Source of the DNA: Mucilaginibacter sp. PPCGB 2223
GTDB taxonomy: Bacteria > Bacteroidota > Bacteroidia > Sphingobacteriales > Sphingobacteriaceae
DNA: 64,000 bases
Reading direction: 5' to 3'
Assembly (NCBI RefSeq): GCF_001705515.1
Contig: NZ_MDJS01000001.1
Coordinates: 682,001 to 746,000 of the forward strand
The notes below the pieces were generated by a model. The model searched no databases and was not told the origin of the DNA. It saw only the letters and a list, made by a program, of their open reading frames with translations. Below are positions 1-8,912 of this stretch, one piece after another; within the stretch, counting starts at the first letter, position 1, and each line of letters begins with the position of its first letter. The translations under genes and the position numbers were made by a program.

Positions 1-16
1 TTACTTTATTAGTTTT

Positions 17-76
17 GTCCCGATCGTGTCCCGATGCTGTCCTGATCGTGTCCCGGTGCTGTCACGGTGCTGTCCT
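17..76. repeat. 11-bp tandem repeat, about 5 copies
   Basis: Five consecutive 11-mers start at 17, 28, 39, 50 and 61 and follow the pattern GTCCCGATCGT / GTCCCGATGCT / GTCCTGATCGT / GTCCCGGTGCT / GTCACGGTGCT. A sixth degenerate copy starts at 72. The copies alternate between GATCGT and GRTGCT endings. No reading frame here looks coding. The array may continue to the left of the window. Confidence 0.8.
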
Positions 77-149
77 GTTATTTTTTAATTTACTGGTTAA
101 GTTGTTTATTAACAGTCTGTTAATTTGAGTGTTGCTGTCTTTTGTTATT

Positions 150-282
150 CGAAGTCTCTGACTTGTAGTAGTTAAATCCTGCCAACAACTTTTGCTGTTC
201 GGAGTCTCCTGACTTCGAACCATTATGTTTGCAGTCTGAAGACTACAGGCATATGCATCCAAAGTTGGGAGACTTCGGATAG
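150..282. repeat. Cluster of AGTCTC/GAGACT palindromic repeats
   Basis: Four related motifs lie in about 130 bp: GAAGTCTCTGACTT (151-164), GGAGTCTCCTGACTTCGAA (201-219), GCAGTCTGAAGACTACAGG (231-249), and, on the other strand, a copy at 265-282 whose complement reads CCGAAGTCTCCCAA. Each contains a short inverted repeat of the AGTCT/AGACT type. The region is non-coding. It looks like an intergenic repeat family; I know of no function. Confidence 0.6.
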
Positions 283-441
283 CTTCAGCACGCGTGCCGC
301 GTGTATCTCCAAAACCACTAACCATTCACACCTCGCCCCACAACCCATTTAACATTATTTAACAATTTACTTTAACATATCGCTTGTGTGAAATTTCATG
401 TCGTATAAATTTGCGGTTCGAATTGAAATAAACAGACAAAG

Positions 442-495
442 GAGCAAAGATCAAGGAGCAAAGACAAAAAAGTCCTTACTCCTTGATCCTTGTTC
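442..495. repeat. Long imperfect hairpin in the moxR leader
   Basis: GATCAAGGAG (449-458) pairs with CTCCTTGATC (479-488). Pairing continues outward to 442/495 and inward to 465/472 with a few mismatches, giving a stem of about 24 bp around an A-rich loop (466-471). The left arm is built from repeated words (AAGGAGCAAAGA, then AAGGAGCAAAGAC). It ends 17 bp before the moxR ATG. It could be an untranslated-leader structure of the Bat operon or a mobile intergenic repeat. Confidence 0.7.
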
Positions 496-512
496 ATTCA
501 TCCCAAAAAAAC

Positions 513-1553
513 ATGGAAGAATATAGAAGCACCAATGAAGCTGCGCCGGCACCGGTTTCATACTCAACGGATATCCGCGCGCTAAACGAGATGATACAGC
601 GCGAAAGCGAGTTTATCGATCTGCTTAAAATGGAGATGGATAAGGTGATCGTCGGTCAGAAATATATGGTGGAGCGCCTGCTGATCGGCCTGTTGGCCGA
701 CGGGCATATTTTGCTCGAGGGCGTACCCGGGCTGGCAAAAACCCTGGCCATCAACACGCTGGCCAAATGCATCCAGGCCGATTTCAGCCGCATCCAGTTC
801 ACACCCGACCTGCTGCCCGCCGATTTACTGGGCACCATGATCTATAACCAGAAAAAGGAAGAGTTCATTGTGCGCAAGGGCCCGTTGTTCAGCAACTTTA
901 TCCTGGCCGATGAGATCAACCGTGCGCCTGCCAAAGTGCAAAGCGCGCTGTTAGAGGCCATGCAGGAGCGCCAGGTAACCATCGGCGAAAGCACCTTCCC
1001 GCTGCCGTCGCCGTTTTTGGTACTGGCTACGCAAAACCCCATCGAACAGGAAGGAACTTACCCGCTGCCCGAAGCGCAGGTGGACCGTTTTATGTTGAAA
1101 GTGGTAATCGGCTACCCAAGCAAAGAAGACGAAAAACGCATTATCCGCGCCAATATCTCGCCATCGGGTATGTTAAAACCAAACCCGGTTATCAAGCCCG
1201 AAGATATCATCAAGGCCCGCAAAGTGGTTCGCGAGGTATATATGGACGAAAAGATAGAGCAATACATCATCGATATCGTATTCGCCACCCGTTTCCCGGA
1301 GCAGTACAAACTGGCGAGCTATAAAAACCTCATCAGCTACGGCGCATCACCGCGTGCAAGTATTAACCTGGCCCTGGCTGCCAAGGCATATGCGTTCATC
1401 AAACGCCGCGGCTATGTCATCCCCGAAGATGTGCGTGCCGTTTGCCACGATGTGCTGCGTCACCGCATCGGCCTAAGCTACGAAGCCGAAGCCGAGAACA
1501 TTACGCAGGAGGATATTGTAACGGGGATTTTGAACGCGGTAGAAGTACCTTAA
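513..1553 (+). CDS. moxR: MoxR-family AAA+ ATPase (Bat operon)
   Basis: This is a 346-residue AAA+ ATPase of the MoxR family, thought to act as a chaperone for proteins with von Willebrand A domains. The Walker A motif GVPGLAKT lies near residues 70-77 and the Walker B motif LADEIN near 131-136, followed by the sensor sequence LATQNP. An in-frame TTG at 483 exists, but the ATG at 513 is preferred because the stretch 483-512 is one arm of an intergenic hairpin. The gene heads an eight-gene collinear cluster (DUF58, membrane protein, BatA-E), the standard context for this family in Bacteroidota. A hairpin-rich gap of 99 bp separates it from the DUF58 gene. Confidence 0.93.
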   Translation: MEEYRSTNEAAPAPVSYSTDIRALNEMIQRESEFIDLLKMEMDKVIVGQKYMVERLLIGLLADGHILLEGVPGLAKTLAINTLAKCIQADFSRIQFTPDLLPADLLGTMIYNQKKEEFIVRKGPLFSNFILADEINRAPAKVQSALLEAMQERQVTIGESTFPLPSPFLVLATQNPIEQEGTYPLPEAQVDRFMLKVVIGYPSKEDEKRIIRANISPSGMLKPNPVIKPEDIIKARKVVREVYMDEKIEQYIIDIVFATRFPEQYKLASYKNLISYGASPRASINLALAAKAYAFIKRRGYVIPEDVRAVCHDVLRHRIGLSYEAEAENITQEDIVTGILNAVEVP

Positions 1554-1560
1554 TGGTATC

Positions 1561-1631
1561 GAGTATTTAGTATCAAGTATCGAGACCCATTGCTTGTCGA
1601 CGTCGTCCGAAATACTTGATACTTGATACTC
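1561..1631. repeat. 20-bp-stem hairpin between moxR and DUF58 gene
   Basis: Positions 1561-1580 pair with 1612-1631 along 20 bp with one mismatch and one G-T pair. The arms are made of the repeated word TACTTGATACT, which occurs again at 1634-1644. The loop contains GTCGACGTCG. There is no T tract, so it is not a simple terminator. It may modulate expression within the operon or be an inserted repeat. Confidence 0.75.
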
Positions 1632-1652
1632 GCTACTTGATACTAAGAAGTT

Positions 1653-2534
1653 ATGGCCAGAGACACCAAAGAGCTGTTAAAAAAAGTACGGAAAATTGAG
1701 ATCAAGACCCGCGGGTTGAGCAATCACATATTTTCGGGCGAATACCATTCGGCATTCAAGGGCCGTGGCATGGCTTTCAGCGAAGTGCGCGAATACCAGT
1801 TGGGAGACGAGATCCGCACCATCGACTGGAACGTGACAGCCCGTTTTAACCATCCATACGTCAAAGTGTTCGACGAAGAGCGCGAATTAACCGTAATGTT
1901 GCTGATGGATGTAAGCGGCTCAGGAAATTTCGGTACACAGCAACAGCAAAAGCAGGACCTGGCGGCCGAGTTATGCGCTGTGGTTGCTTTCTCTGCAATA
2001 CAAAACAACGATAAGGTCGGCGTGATCTTTTTCAGCGATAAGATCGAAAAGTTCATCCCGCCCAAAAAGGGCAGGAGCCATATCCTGATGATCATCCGCG
2101 AGCTGATCGACTTTAAACCCGAAAACAAGGGCACCAACGTGGCCGAAGTTTTAAAGTATTTTACCCGTGTGATCAAAAAACGCAGCACGGCTTTCGTGAT
2201 CTCGGATTTTATGAGCCCGGCGTTTAGCGATGAACTGAAGATAGCCAACAAAAAGCACGATATCATCGCGCTGCGTTTGTACGATAAGCACGAAGAGGAA
2301 TTCCCTGATCTGGGCCTCATCCCTGTAAAAGACGAAGAAACCGGCCTGCTGCAATGGGTAAACACCAGCGATAAGGAAGTGCGGCAGGCTTTCAAAGCCG
2401 AAGCCCTGAAACGAAACGCCATATTGCAGGATACCTTCCGCCGCAGCGGTGTGGATACAGCCGATATCGGCACACACGAATCGTATGTTAAACCTTTGAT
2501 GACATTATTTAAAAAGAGGGAAGGCAGGCGTTGA
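1653..2534 (+). CDS. DUF58 domain protein (VWA-like)
   Basis: The 293-residue protein carries the DUF58 signature (FKGRGMAFSEVREYQLGD near 35-52, then TIDWNVTAR) followed by a von Willebrand A-like domain with a MIDAS motif DVSGS at 86-90. It has no signal peptide or membrane segment and is probably cytoplasmic. DUF58 proteins accompany MoxR ATPases throughout bacteria and are probable clients or adaptors. The stop codon lies 4 bp before the next start, so the gene is cotranscribed with its downstream neighbours. Confidence 0.92.
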   Translation: MARDTKELLKKVRKIEIKTRGLSNHIFSGEYHSAFKGRGMAFSEVREYQLGDEIRTIDWNVTARFNHPYVKVFDEERELTVMLLMDVSGSGNFGTQQQQKQDLAAELCAVVAFSAIQNNDKVGVIFFSDKIEKFIPPKKGRSHILMIIRELIDFKPENKGTNVAEVLKYFTRVIKKRSTAFVISDFMSPAFSDELKIANKKHDIIALRLYDKHEEEFPDLGLIPVKDEETGLLQWVNTSDKEVRQAFKAEALKRNAILQDTFRRSGVDTADIGTHESYVKPLMTLFKKREGRR

Positions 2535-2538
2535 TGAT

Positions 2539-3516
2539 ATGAAATTTGAGTTTAAGTATTTATATATAACCATTTTATTTTTAATTACTTGTGTTGGAGT
2601 AAGTAGCGCGCAGGTATCGGTATCGGCTAAGATCGATAAGCCAACGATGCTTATCGGCGAGCAAACCAAATTGCACCTGAGTATCACCTTCCCGGCTAAA
2701 GATACTGTAGGCTTTCCGCACCTGGCCGATAGTTTGGTAGCCAAAGTACAGATACTCAACATCGGTAAACCGGATACCACTTTTGATAAGAATGACCTCA
2801 ATAAAGAAACCATCCACCGCTCGTATTTAATTACTTCGTTCGATACCGGTCAGTACGTTATACCGCAGTATGTTTTCCATACCAAAAGCGGCGATATCAA
2901 AACCAACGAGGTGGTGCTCACCATTAAATCGGTGGCGGTTGATACCACCAAAGGTATTTACGATATCAAACAGCCCTTTAAGGTTGACTATGGCTTTATC
3001 GACTGGCTGCGCGATAATTGGAAAACAGTTGCCGGTACGGCATTGGCGCTGCTGGCTATTTTGGCCGGTATTTATTTCTGGCTTAAACGGCCTAAGAAGC
3101 CTGTTGAAGCTAAGCCCGAAGTAAAACCGCTCATCCCTGCTGATATTGAGGCGATTAACCAGTTAAACGCTTTACGCGAACAAAAACTCTGGCAGGCTGA
3201 TCAGGTTAAAGAATACCACAGCGAGCTTACCGATATCATCCGTCAATATCTCGAAAAGCGCTACGGCATCAAAGCGCACGAGCAAACGAGCGATGAGATA
3301 TTCACAGCGCTGCGTTACATGGATATTGATGATGACAGCCGCAACAAGCTAAGGCAGATATTGTTATTGGCAGACTTAGTCAAATTCGCCAAACAAAAAC
3401 CGCTGCCTGCCGAAAACGAGCAGAGCATAGAAAATGCCATTGCTTTTGTGATGAATACTAAAAAACAAGTTCAGTTAAACCAGGATAAGGGAGAGGGTAA
3501 CAATGAGTTGGTTTAA
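2539..3516 (+). CDS. Bat-operon membrane protein (BatD/DUF4381-like)
   Basis: The 325-residue protein has an N-terminal signal segment (about 6-24), an extracytoplasmic Ig-like beta domain resembling the N-terminal repeat of BatD, and one membrane helix near 163-185 with a basic stop-transfer sequence (KRPKKP). A helical cytoplasmic tail of about 130 residues follows. It occupies the position between DUF58 and BatA where Bacteroidota usually encode such a protein. Its reading frame overlaps batA by 14 bp. The exact role is unknown; it may anchor the ATPase/VWA complex to the membrane. Confidence 0.8.
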   Translation: MKFEFKYLYITILFLITCVGVSSAQVSVSAKIDKPTMLIGEQTKLHLSITFPAKDTVGFPHLADSLVAKVQILNIGKPDTTFDKNDLNKETIHRSYLITSFDTGQYVIPQYVFHTKSGDIKTNEVVLTIKSVAVDTTKGIYDIKQPFKVDYGFIDWLRDNWKTVAGTALALLAILAGIYFWLKRPKKPVEAKPEVKPLIPADIEAINQLNALREQKLWQADQVKEYHSELTDIIRQYLEKRYGIKAHEQTSDEIFTALRYMDIDDDSRNKLRQILLLADLVKFAKQKPLPAENEQSIENAIAFVMNTKKQVQLNQDKGEGNNELV

Positions 3517-4507
3517 GGGAATTGAATTTGCGCACGCCATATTTTTATGGCTGCTGATATTGGTGCCGCTTATGGTGGCCTGGTACATCTGGAAAGAAAA
3601 GCAGATATACGGCACTTTCAACATGTCGGCTACCAAAGGTTTCGCAACTCCAAAGAAAAGCTATATAGGCGTTTTGAGGCATTATGGCATTGTGTTGAGG
3701 GGTTTGGCTGTGATTTTACTGATCATCGCCCTGGCGCGCCCGCAATCGTCATTGAGCTGGCAGAACACTACTACCGAGGGTATCGATATCATGATCGCTT
3801 CGGATATCTCCGGAAGTATGCTGGCCGAAGACTTTAAGCCAAATCGTTTAGAGGCCGGCAAACAGATCGCTATCGACTTTATCAAAGCCCGCCCGGACGA
3901 CCGTATCGGCCTGGTCATCTTCAGCGGCGAGAGTTTTACCCAATGCCCTTTGACTATCGATCACAGTGTATTGATCAATCTTTACCAGGATATCCATAAC
4001 GGCATGATAGAAGATGGTACCGCCATTGGTATGGGGTTGGCAACCGCCGTTAACCGTTTAAAGGATAGCGAAGCCAAAAGCAAGGTGATCATCCTGCTTA
4101 CCGACGGCTCGAACAATATGGGTTCGATAGCGCCGGCAACCGCCGCCGAGATAGCCAGGCAATTCGGTATCAGGGTGTATACTGTTGGTATCGGTACGCA
4201 TGGTTATGCCCCGTATCCGGTACAAACGCCCTACGGCATCCAATACCAAAAAATGGAAGTGGATATTGATGAGCCTACCTTAACTAAAATAGCGTCTATA
4301 ACCGGTGGCAAATACTTCAGGGCAACCAATAACGAAACGCTGAAAAATATTTATACCCAGATAGACCAGTTGGAGAAAGCCAAGATCGACGTAACGCAGT
4401 ATCGCAAAAAAACAGAGATGTTTCTGCCGTTTGCCGTTATTGCACTGATCCTGCTTTCGCTGGAGTTTATCTTACGTAATACCAAATTTAAAGGAGCCCT
4501 AAGCTGA
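3503..4507 (+). CDS. batA: BatA, VWA domain membrane protein
   Basis: BatA is an inner-membrane protein of 334 residues. Two membrane helices lie near 11-29 and 62-78, a von Willebrand A domain with an intact MIDAS (DISGS at 101-105) occupies about 95-290, and a C-terminal helix lies near 309-326. It shares about 14 bp with the gene before and one base with batB (stop and start share position 4507), which indicates translational coupling. BatA and BatB are close paralogues and are thought to form a membrane complex that MoxR remodels. Confidence 0.93.
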   Translation: MSWFKGIEFAHAIFLWLLILVPLMVAWYIWKEKQIYGTFNMSATKGFATPKKSYIGVLRHYGIVLRGLAVILLIIALARPQSSLSWQNTTTEGIDIMIASDISGSMLAEDFKPNRLEAGKQIAIDFIKARPDDRIGLVIFSGESFTQCPLTIDHSVLINLYQDIHNGMIEDGTAIGMGLATAVNRLKDSEAKSKVIILLTDGSNNMGSIAPATAAEIARQFGIRVYTVGIGTHGYAPYPVQTPYGIQYQKMEVDIDEPTLTKIASITGGKYFRATNNETLKNIYTQIDQLEKAKIDVTQYRKKTEMFLPFAVIALILLSLEFILRNTKFKGALS

Positions 4508-5547
4508 TGATCCGTTTTGCACATATCGAATTTTTATGGGCGCTGGCATTGGTGCCGGCAGCGGTATTGCTGTACCTGTGGGTAGCCCGCTGGAAACGTA
4601 ATGCTATTGCCTCGCTGGGCGACAGGCAGGTGATCAACCTGATGATACCCGAAGTATCGTTCAAACGCCCGTTGTTAAAATTTACCCTGTTCATCATCGC
4701 GTATGCCTCGCTGGTTTTGGCTTTGGCCGATCCGCAGATAGGATCGAAGATGGAAGATGTAAAGCGCAAGGGTTCTGATCTGATGATACTGCTGGATGTA
4801 TCCAACAGTATGCTTTCGCATGATCTGTCGCCGAGCCGCTTAGAGAGCGCCAAACGCGCCATCGCGCAGATGATCGATAACCTGCACGATGACCGTATCG
4901 GCATTATCGTATTCGCCGGGCAGGCTTACGTGCAACTGCCCGTTACTACCGATTACTCGGCAGCCAAGCTGTTTTTAAATACCATCAACACCAATATGGT
5001 GCCGGTACAGGGCACGGCTATAGGCGCGGCGATAGACCTGGGCATGCAGTCGTTCGATTTTAAGGATGGCACCAGTAAAGCCATGATCATCATCACCGAT
5101 GGCGAAAACCACGAGGATGATGCCGTAGCCGCCACCAAAGCCGCCCGCGATAAAGATGTGGTGGTGAGCGTGATAGGCGAGGGGTCGGAAGAAGGTTCGC
5201 CGATACCGATCCTGGTGAATGGCAAAGAATCAGGCTTCCATACCGATAGTTTGGGTAAAACGGTGATCAGTAAGCTCGACGAGAATATGTGTAAAGAAAT
5301 AGCCGAAGCCGGCGATGGGGTTTACGTCCGCGCCACCAATGCCAGCAGTGGGTTGAACATTGTGCTCGACCAGGTAGGCAAAATGCAGAAGAAACAGTAC
5401 GAAAGCAAAACCTTTAAGGATTTTGAGGATCGTTTCCAGATATTCATCGCGCTTGCGCTGATCTTACTGTTGGTTGAGTTCTTTTTATCGAACCGTAAAA
5501 ACCTGAGCCTGAGTAAACTTAAACTATTTGAGGTAAACAAAAAATGA
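4507..5547 (+). CDS. batB: BatB, VWA domain membrane protein
   Basis: This 346-residue paralogue of BatA has the same plan: membrane helices near 10-27 and 58-75, a MIDAS motif DVSNS at 97-101, and a C-terminal helix near 313-331. Its end overlaps the batC start by 4 bp. The two tandem VWA proteins probably form a heteromeric assembly. Confidence 0.93.
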   Translation: MIRFAHIEFLWALALVPAAVLLYLWVARWKRNAIASLGDRQVINLMIPEVSFKRPLLKFTLFIIAYASLVLALADPQIGSKMEDVKRKGSDLMILLDVSNSMLSHDLSPSRLESAKRAIAQMIDNLHDDRIGIIVFAGQAYVQLPVTTDYSAAKLFLNTINTNMVPVQGTAIGAAIDLGMQSFDFKDGTSKAMIIITDGENHEDDAVAATKAARDKDVVVSVIGEGSEEGSPIPILVNGKESGFHTDSLGKTVISKLDENMCKEIAEAGDGVYVRATNASSGLNIVLDQVGKMQKKQYESKTFKDFEDRFQIFIALALILLLVEFFLSNRKNLSLSKLKLFEVNKK

Positions 5548-6296
5548 AGCGACTGATTTTAACGATAGCCTTGTTAAGCCCCGCTTGCCTGTTGTTTGCT
5601 CAGCAGGAAAAAAGTGATATCAACCAGGGCAACAAGCTTTACGAGCAGCAAAAATATAAAGAGGCCGAAGAGGCTTACCGCAAATCGGTAGCAAAAAAGA
5701 CCGAAACGGTTGAAGGGAATTTTAACCTGGGCGATGCCTTATACAAACAAAAACAATATGATAAAGCGCAGGAGCAGTTTAATAAGCTGGGCGCGTCATC
5801 CAATAAAGCAGTAGCAGCACAGGCTTACCATAACTTAGGTAATTCGTTGTTAGAGTCGAAAAAGTTGGAGGAAAGTATCGAAGCCTATAAAAAAGCATTG
5901 ATCAATAACCCGGCCGATGATCAAACCCGCTATAACCTGGCCTATGCGCAGGAAAAACTTAAACAACAAAAGCAGCAAAACAAAAACAATAAGAACAAGG
6001 ATAATAAAAACAATAAAGACGACAAGAACAAGCAGGATCAGAATAAGCAAAACCAGGATAAAAAGGATCAGGACAAGAAAGACCAGGATAAAAAGAACTC
6101 CGATCAAAACAAAAACGATCAGAATAAAGATCAGGATAAAAAGGATCAGCAGAACGGCCAGCAACCTAACAAGATAAGTAAAGAAGATGCCCAGCGCATG
6201 TTGGATGCCTTGAACAACCAGGAAAAGGATACACAGGACAAGCTGAAGAATAAAAAATTAAAAGGTGTTAAGGTACACATCACAAAAGATTGGTAA
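5544..6296 (+). CDS. batC: BatC, TPR protein with K/N/D/Q-rich linker
   Basis: This 250-residue exported protein has a signal peptide (1-20, cleavage after LLFAQ) and TPR-like repeats (about 27-135). A linker of about 65 residues (about 141-208) consists almost only of Lys, Asn, Asp and Gln. A conserved short helix (ISKEDAQRMLDALNNQE) follows the linker. The linker is hydrophilic and surely disordered. The protein overlaps batB by 4 bp and belongs to the aerotolerance (Bat) operon. Confidence 0.9.
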   Translation: MKRLILTIALLSPACLLFAQQEKSDINQGNKLYEQQKYKEAEEAYRKSVAKKTETVEGNFNLGDALYKQKQYDKAQEQFNKLGASSNKAVAAQAYHNLGNSLLESKKLEESIEAYKKALINNPADDQTRYNLAYAQEKLKQQKQQNKNNKNKDNKNNKDDKNKQDQNKQNQDKKDQDKKDQDKKNSDQNKNDQNKDQDKKDQQNGQQPNKISKEDAQRMLDALNNQEKDTQDKLKNKKLKGVKVHITKDW

Positions 6297-6317
6297 GCCT
6301 TATATTTATAGCCGTAA

Positions 6318-8129
6318 ATGAGCATTAAGTACTACATACTATCTTTTTTATTACTCTGCACCGGTATTGCTTTTGCGCAGGACCTTAAACTTACCGCCTC
6401 TGTTAACCGCAGTACGGTTGGTACCGGCGAAGCTTTCGAGGTAACTTTTTCTATTAACGGCAACATGGAGAAGTTTTCGCCGCCTGATATGAACGGTTTC
6501 CAGGTAGTTGGCGGCCCCAACCAATCGTCGAACATGTCGATGATCAATGGTGCCACTACCATGAGCATGTCGTTGAGCTATGACCTGGTAGGCACCAAAG
6601 AAGGCACATTTACCATTGGCCCTGCAACAACAGTGGTAAATGGCAAACAATACAGATCGAACCCGATCACGATTAAAGTAGTGAAAGGGCAGGCGCCACA
6701 GCAAAATCAGGCTCAGCAACAGTCTGGCGGGCAGCCAGATGTTGCCGTTGGCCGTTCGGGCGATATCTCCAAAAATCTGTTTATCCGTGCTGTTCCTGAT
6801 AAAGTTAATGTGTACCAGGGTGAGCAGCTTACCGTAAGTTATAAATTATACTCGCGGGTGGCAATAGTTGGCAACCAGGGCGATAAGCAGCCCGAGTTTA
6901 ATGGCTTTTGGAGCCAGGACGTAAAAAACCTCAACCAGCAGGTAACCTGGACGGTTGAAACCTACAAAGGCGTACGTTACCAGGTTGCCGTACTGCGCCA
7001 AACCATATTATACCCCGAGCATTCGGGTAACCTGGTGCTCGATCCGTTGGGCATGACCTTTATCGTACGCCAGGAAGCGCCTGCAAAAGATATCATGGAG
7101 CAGTTTTTTGGCGGCGGTCATAAAGATGTTAAATACAAAATTGAAAGTCAGCCGGTAACTATCCACGTAAAGCCGCTGCCCGAAGCGGGTAAACCCGAAG
7201 GCTTTTCGGGCGCGGTGGGCAGTTTTGCTTTTGATGCCTCGGTGGACAAAAAAGAACTTAAGGCTAACGAAGCGCTGAATTATAGGTTAAAGATTACCGG
7301 ATCGGGAAACATCAAGTTGCTGGATAAACTAAATACCAATTTCCCAACCGATTTTGAAAAATACGATCCTAAGATAACCGACACCGTTACCGAAAAGGCA
7401 AGCGGCGTATCGGGCAGCCGGATCTATAACTACCTGATCATCCCGCGTCATGAAGGGACCTACACCATCGATCCGGTTAAGTTCTCGTATTTTAACCCTG
7501 CTACCGAAAGATATGTTACGCTGCCCGCAAAGCCATTCCAGATAAAAGTGGATAAAGGCATAGCTACGGCTAACAGTGTATCGTCGTACACTTCGGCTAA
7601 TAAACTGGATGTAAAAGAACTGGGTAAGGATATCCGCTATATTAAAGATAGCCTCGACCTGCACAAAGAGGGTGAGGGCTTTTACGGTTCATTTTTATAT
7701 TATTTGTTGCTATTGCTTGGCCCGCTGGCGTTTATTGGTGCAATTGCTTACCGCAGATGGGATCAAAAGAACAATAGCGATGTAGTGCAGGTAAGGAGCC
7801 GCAAGGCCGGCAGGGTGGCAGCCAAACACCTGGCCAATGCCCAGTTGCAGTTAACGGCACGCAACACCAATGCTTTTTACGAGGCGATATCAAAAGGATT
7901 GTACGGGTACATCAGCGATAAACTGAATATTCCTGCGGCCGACCTGAATAAGGAGAATATTGCCCAGGAGCTGAAATCGCGTTCGGTAGATGACGGCCTG
8001 GTCAAACAACTGACAGATACTTTGGACCTGTGCGAGATGGCCCGTTTTGCGCCTGTAGGCGGGATATCAGAACAGGAAGTGTTTGACCGTACCCGGAACA
8101 TCATTAACGATATTGAGGAGAAAATATAA
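6318..8129 (+). CDS. batD: BatD, large membrane-anchored beta protein
   Basis: BatD has 603 residues with a signal peptide (1-20). Several Ig-like beta domains (about 22-430) include an acidic/aromatic repeat region, a single membrane helix lies near 455-476, and a helical cytoplasmic C-terminus follows. A Q/P-rich stretch at about 124-137 is probably a flexible hinge. Length and topology match BatD (oxygen tolerance protein family). It lies 21 bp after batC and 1 bp before the batE start. Confidence 0.92.
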   Translation: MSIKYYILSFLLLCTGIAFAQDLKLTASVNRSTVGTGEAFEVTFSINGNMEKFSPPDMNGFQVVGGPNQSSNMSMINGATTMSMSLSYDLVGTKEGTFTIGPATTVVNGKQYRSNPITIKVVKGQAPQQNQAQQQSGGQPDVAVGRSGDISKNLFIRAVPDKVNVYQGEQLTVSYKLYSRVAIVGNQGDKQPEFNGFWSQDVKNLNQQVTWTVETYKGVRYQVAVLRQTILYPEHSGNLVLDPLGMTFIVRQEAPAKDIMEQFFGGGHKDVKYKIESQPVTIHVKPLPEAGKPEGFSGAVGSFAFDASVDKKELKANEALNYRLKITGSGNIKLLDKLNTNFPTDFEKYDPKITDTVTEKASGVSGSRIYNYLIIPRHEGTYTIDPVKFSYFNPATERYVTLPAKPFQIKVDKGIATANSVSSYTSANKLDVKELGKDIRYIKDSLDLHKEGEGFYGSFLYYLLLLLGPLAFIGAIAYRRWDQKNNSDVVQVRSRKAGRVAAKHLANAQLQLTARNTNAFYEAISKGLYGYISDKLNIPAADLNKENIAQELKSRSVDDGLVKQLTDTLDLCEMARFAPVGGISEQEVFDRTRNIINDIEEKI

Positions 8130-8130
8130 C

Positions 8131-8892
8131 ATGCTGAAACGGATTATATACTTCTTACTATTATTCGCCCTGCCATATGCCGGTTTTGGCAAGGATGCCG
8201 AGCAAGCGCTGTTTGAGCAGGGTAACACACAATACGCCAAAGCAAACTATAAAGCCGCTGTCGAATTGTACCAAAAAATACTGAATAGCGGTTATCAGTC
8301 GGAAGCAGTGTATTTTAACCTGGGCAATGCTTATTATAAACTGGGCGAAATACCATCAGCTTTGCTATATTACGAAAAAGCACGCAAACTGGCCCCGGGC
8401 GATGATGATATCAACTTCAATATCCAGTTTGCCAATCTGAAAACAACTGATAAAATAGACGACGCCCCGCAGCTGTTCCTGGTGAACTGGTGGCACAGCA
8501 TCATATTGATGGCTTCGGTGAATACGCTATCCACTATCAGTATTTTGTTTTTCATGGCAGGCTTTGGTTTACTTGCCTATTACCTGTTCGCAAATTCTAT
8601 CGCGCTTAAAAAGGCTTCATTTTACTCCGGTTTGATTATTATTTTGCTGGGCTTATTCAGTATTTTTATCGCCGGGAGGCAAACGGCATACTTCGAATCG
8701 CACCACGAGGCGATTGTTTTCAGCTCCTCGGTAACGGCCAAAAGCGGCCCCGATAACAACGCAAAAAATTTATTTGTGATACATGATGGTACCAAGGTGA
8801 CGATCGTAGAAAACAACAGCGGCTGGATAAAGATCAGGTTGCTCAACGGAAGCGAAGGATGGATAAACCTTAGCGATGCTAAGGAGATCTAA
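8131..8892 (+). CDS. batE: BatE, TPR and SH3-like membrane protein
   Basis: The 253-residue protein has a signal peptide (MLKRIIYFLLLFALPYAGFG), two TPR motifs (about 25-105), two membrane helices (about 123-150 and 160-180) and a C-terminal bacterial SH3 domain (about 190-253, ending in NGSEGWINLSDAKEI). An in-frame upstream start at 8083 would overlap batD by 47 bp and lack a signal peptide, so the ATG at 8131 is chosen. This is the last gene of the Bat operon. Confidence 0.88.
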   Translation: MLKRIIYFLLLFALPYAGFGKDAEQALFEQGNTQYAKANYKAAVELYQKILNSGYQSEAVYFNLGNAYYKLGEIPSALLYYEKARKLAPGDDDINFNIQFANLKTTDKIDDAPQLFLVNWWHSIILMASVNTLSTISILFFMAGFGLLAYYLFANSIALKKASFYSGLIIILLGLFSIFIAGRQTAYFESHHEAIVFSSSVTAKSGPDNNAKNLFVIHDGTKVTIVENNSGWIKIRLLNGSEGWINLSDAKEI

Positions 8893-8912
8893 GGCTGCAT
8901 AACGCTTTTACG

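Noticed and set aside
17..76. Possible CRISPR or short spacer array
   Set aside because: Units are only 11 bp, contiguous and without spacers, so this is a tandem repeat and not CRISPR.
1724..2473. Long open frame of 249 residues antisense to the DUF58 gene
   Set aside because: The sequence has no family motif and lies entirely opposite a gene with clear DUF58 and MIDAS motifs; it is a shadow frame.
5850..6164. Hydrophobic 104-residue open frame on the minus strand
   Set aside because: It is the complement of the Lys/Asn/Asp/Gln-rich BatC linker, which automatically encodes Leu/Ile/Val in reverse.
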